From positions 1 through 38,825 of the forward strand of contig JBJOII010000023.1 in the NCBI GenBank assembly GCA_046047235.1: a stretch of DNA of 38,825 nt. The letters are read 5' to 3'. The stretch is from JBMTVN01 sp046047235. Its GTDB lineage: Bacteria; Verrucomicrobiota; Verrucomicrobiia; Limisphaerales; JAHDYP01. The position numbers and the translations under genes are program-made. This document shows, piece by piece, positions 37,508 through 38,825 of this stretch. Under the pieces are notes generated by a model that was not told the origin of the DNA, did no database searches, and saw only the letters and a list, made by a program, of their open reading frames with translations. Each line of letters opens with the position of its first letter. Position 1 is the first letter of the stretch.

Positions 37508-38825
37508 ATGTCGAAGCAGTGGGACTTTTGGATCGATGTGGGGGGGACGTTTACGGACTGTGTGGCGTGCAGCCCCGGGGGGGAGTTGCAGACCTGCAAG
37601 GTTCTCAGCTCAGGGGTCACTAAGGGGCGGGTGGGGCAGTTGCTGGGAGCGTCTGGATTTAACGATGGCACGCGCTGTGGGGATAGGGACGGTTTTTGGG
37701 AGGGGTATCGCATCCGGTTTTTGGATGTGCGGGGGGACGTTGTGCACGAGGGAATCGTGCGGGATTGCCATGGCGACTCGGGGTGGGTGGAGCTGGTGGA
37801 CGGGCTTCCTGATGTAGTGTATGAGGGGATGGCTTATGAGCTGGATGGAGGCGAGGAGGCGCCCGTGCTCGCGATCCGGTCCGTTTTCGGGTTGAGGTTA
37901 AGGGAGGCCGTTCCCCCTGTCTCGGTAAGGCTGGGTACCACGCGGGGTACGAATGCATTGCTGACCCGGCAGGGAGCCCGGGCTGCGTTGGTTACCACGA
38001 AGGGATTTGCGGACGTCCTGTTGATCGGGAATCAGGACCGGCCGCGGCTGTTTGATCTCGCGATCCAAAAGCCGGATCCGTTGTTTGAGCGGGTGGTGGA
38101 AATCGATGAGCGATTGGATGCAGAGGGAGTTGTGCTGCGTCCGGTCGACGCGGGGGAGGTACGGCGGCAAATGGTTGAGTTGAAGCGCACGGGGGTGGAG
38201 TCGATAGGGATTTGTTTGCTCCACAGCTTTGCCAACAATAAGCATGAGCTGTTGGTGGAGCGGGTTGCGCGGGAGGTTGGGTTTGAGGAAGTGAGTGTAT
38301 CGAGTCGGATTGCTCCGCTGATCAAGATTGTATCGCGGGGTGATACGACGATGGTGGACGCTTACCTGAACCCTGTATTGCGACAGTATGTTCAGCGGCT
38401 GGGAAAAGCGCTGCCAGGCAGTGAGCTGAGGTTGATGACTTCTGCGGGTGGTTTGGTGCGGGCCGAGCATTTTGTTGGCAAGGATAGTATTTTGTCAGGC
38501 CCGGCTGGTGGCGTGATCGGGTTTTCCCGGGTGGCACGGTTAGCGGGGCATTCGAGGGTGATTGGTTTTGACATGGGAGGGACCAGCACCGATGTGGCGA
38601 GGTTTGACGGGCGGTATGATTACGAGTTTGAGACCACCAAGGGTGGGGTGCGGGTAGTGGCTCCCATGCTGGCGATCGAGACTGTGGCTGCTGGCGGGGG
38701 TAGCATTTGCGGTTTCGATGGGGTGAAGCTGCACGTCGGGCCGCGGAGCGCGGGGGCGGATCCGGGGCCGATCCGCGATTACCGGGACTATGTGACACGA
38801 CACGACGCGGCGCGCTGGGCGCGCG
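37508..38825 (+). CDS. Hydantoinase/5-oxoprolinase family protein (partial, runs off the window)
   Basis: The first 439 codons of an ATP-dependent amidohydrolase of the HyuA/oxoprolinase family; the gene continues past 38825. The N-terminal actin-like ATPase motif is DVGGTFTDCVA. LGTTRGTNALLTRQGA, TTKGFADVLLIGNQDRP, a second phosphate motif FDMGGTSTDVARFDG, and AAGGGSI follow in the expected order. These enzymes hydrolyse cyclic amides such as 5-oxoproline or hydantoins with ATP. Codons 1-420 look intact. After the conserved VGPRSAGADPGP the sequence no longer resembles the family, which expects an A-C-Y-like continuation leading to TVTDA. This may be divergence or an artefact at the end of the assembled sequence. 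It is divergent from the sulfatase run across a 204-bp gap. Confidence 0.85.
   Translation, partial: MSKQWDFWIDVGGTFTDCVACSPGGELQTCKVLSSGVTKGRVGQLLGASGFNDGTRCGDRDGFWEGYRIRFLDVRGDVVHEGIVRDCHGDSGWVELVDGLPDVVYEGMAYELDGGEEAPVLAIRSVFGLRLREAVPPVSVRLGTTRGTNALLTRQGARAALVTTKGFADVLLIGNQDRPRLFDLAIQKPDPLFERVVEIDERLDAEGVVLRPVDAGEVRRQMVELKRTGVESIGICLLHSFANNKHELLVERVAREVGFEEVSVSSRIAPLIKIVSRGDTTMVDAYLNPVLRQYVQRLGKALPGSELRLMTSAGGLVRAEHFVGKDSILSGPAGGVIGFSRVARLAGHSRVIGFDMGGTSTDVARFDGRYDYEFETTKGGVRVVAPMLAIETVAAGGGSICGFDGVKLHVGPRSAGADPGPIRDYRDYVTRHDAARWAR

Overview
The window looks like a piece of a Verrucomicrobiota chromosome. I infer this from the gene mix (GH78 rhamnosidase, formylglycine-type sulfatase, Gfo/Idh/MocA oxidoreductase, beta-helix protein, many histidine kinases), the high G+C content and the sparse Shine-Dalgarno use. 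No rRNA or marker gene confirms it. The plus strand is G- and T-rich across the whole window, even opposite minus-strand genes, so it is probably the replication leading strand. I saw no tRNA, rRNA, CRISPR array, insertion sequence or phage gene. Bases 1-279 hold no convincing gene.

Region 1 (280-11573) is the most interesting part. A minus-strand cluster reads methyltransferase, then a six-TM hybrid kinase, then a receiver/kinase-like protein, then a receiver-GAF-PAS-kinase. The methyltransferase has the architecture of PhcB, the enzyme proposed to make the 3-hydroxy fatty acid methyl ester signals of Ralstonia. The next two genes look like a fused PhcS-PhcR and a PhcQ. Divergent from the methyltransferase are a FadL-type outer-membrane fatty-acid channel, another histidine kinase and a metallophosphoesterase. 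I read this as a candidate lipid quorum-sensing locus with its own uptake channel. That is inference from family resemblance and gene order. No DNA-binding output protein is encoded here.

Region 2 (11791-19593, plus strand) is housekeeping and sugar metabolism: citrate synthase, a conserved protein of unknown function, a secreted alpha-L-rhamnosidase, xylulokinase and a ribosome hibernation factor, closed by a strong intrinsic terminator.

Region 3 (19658-27971, plus strand) is a tightly packed run: amidohydrolase, short-chain dehydrogenase, bioF and bioA (biotin synthesis, stop/start overlaps), then a secreted beta-helix-like protein and an RND/MMPL exporter. bioB and bioD are not in the window.

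Region 4 (28042-38825) holds a Gfo/Idh/MocA oxidoreductase and a small unknown protein on the minus strand, and a secreted esterase and a TauE/SafE permease on the plus strand. Next comes a 460-bp gene-free stretch with three and a half copies of a 112-bp repeat built from nested inverted repeats. A minus-strand three-gene run follows (sulfatase, N,N-dimethylformamidase-beta-like lipoprotein, PhoD-like phosphodiesterase). The last gene is a plus-strand hydantoinase/oxoprolinase-family gene that runs off the right edge.
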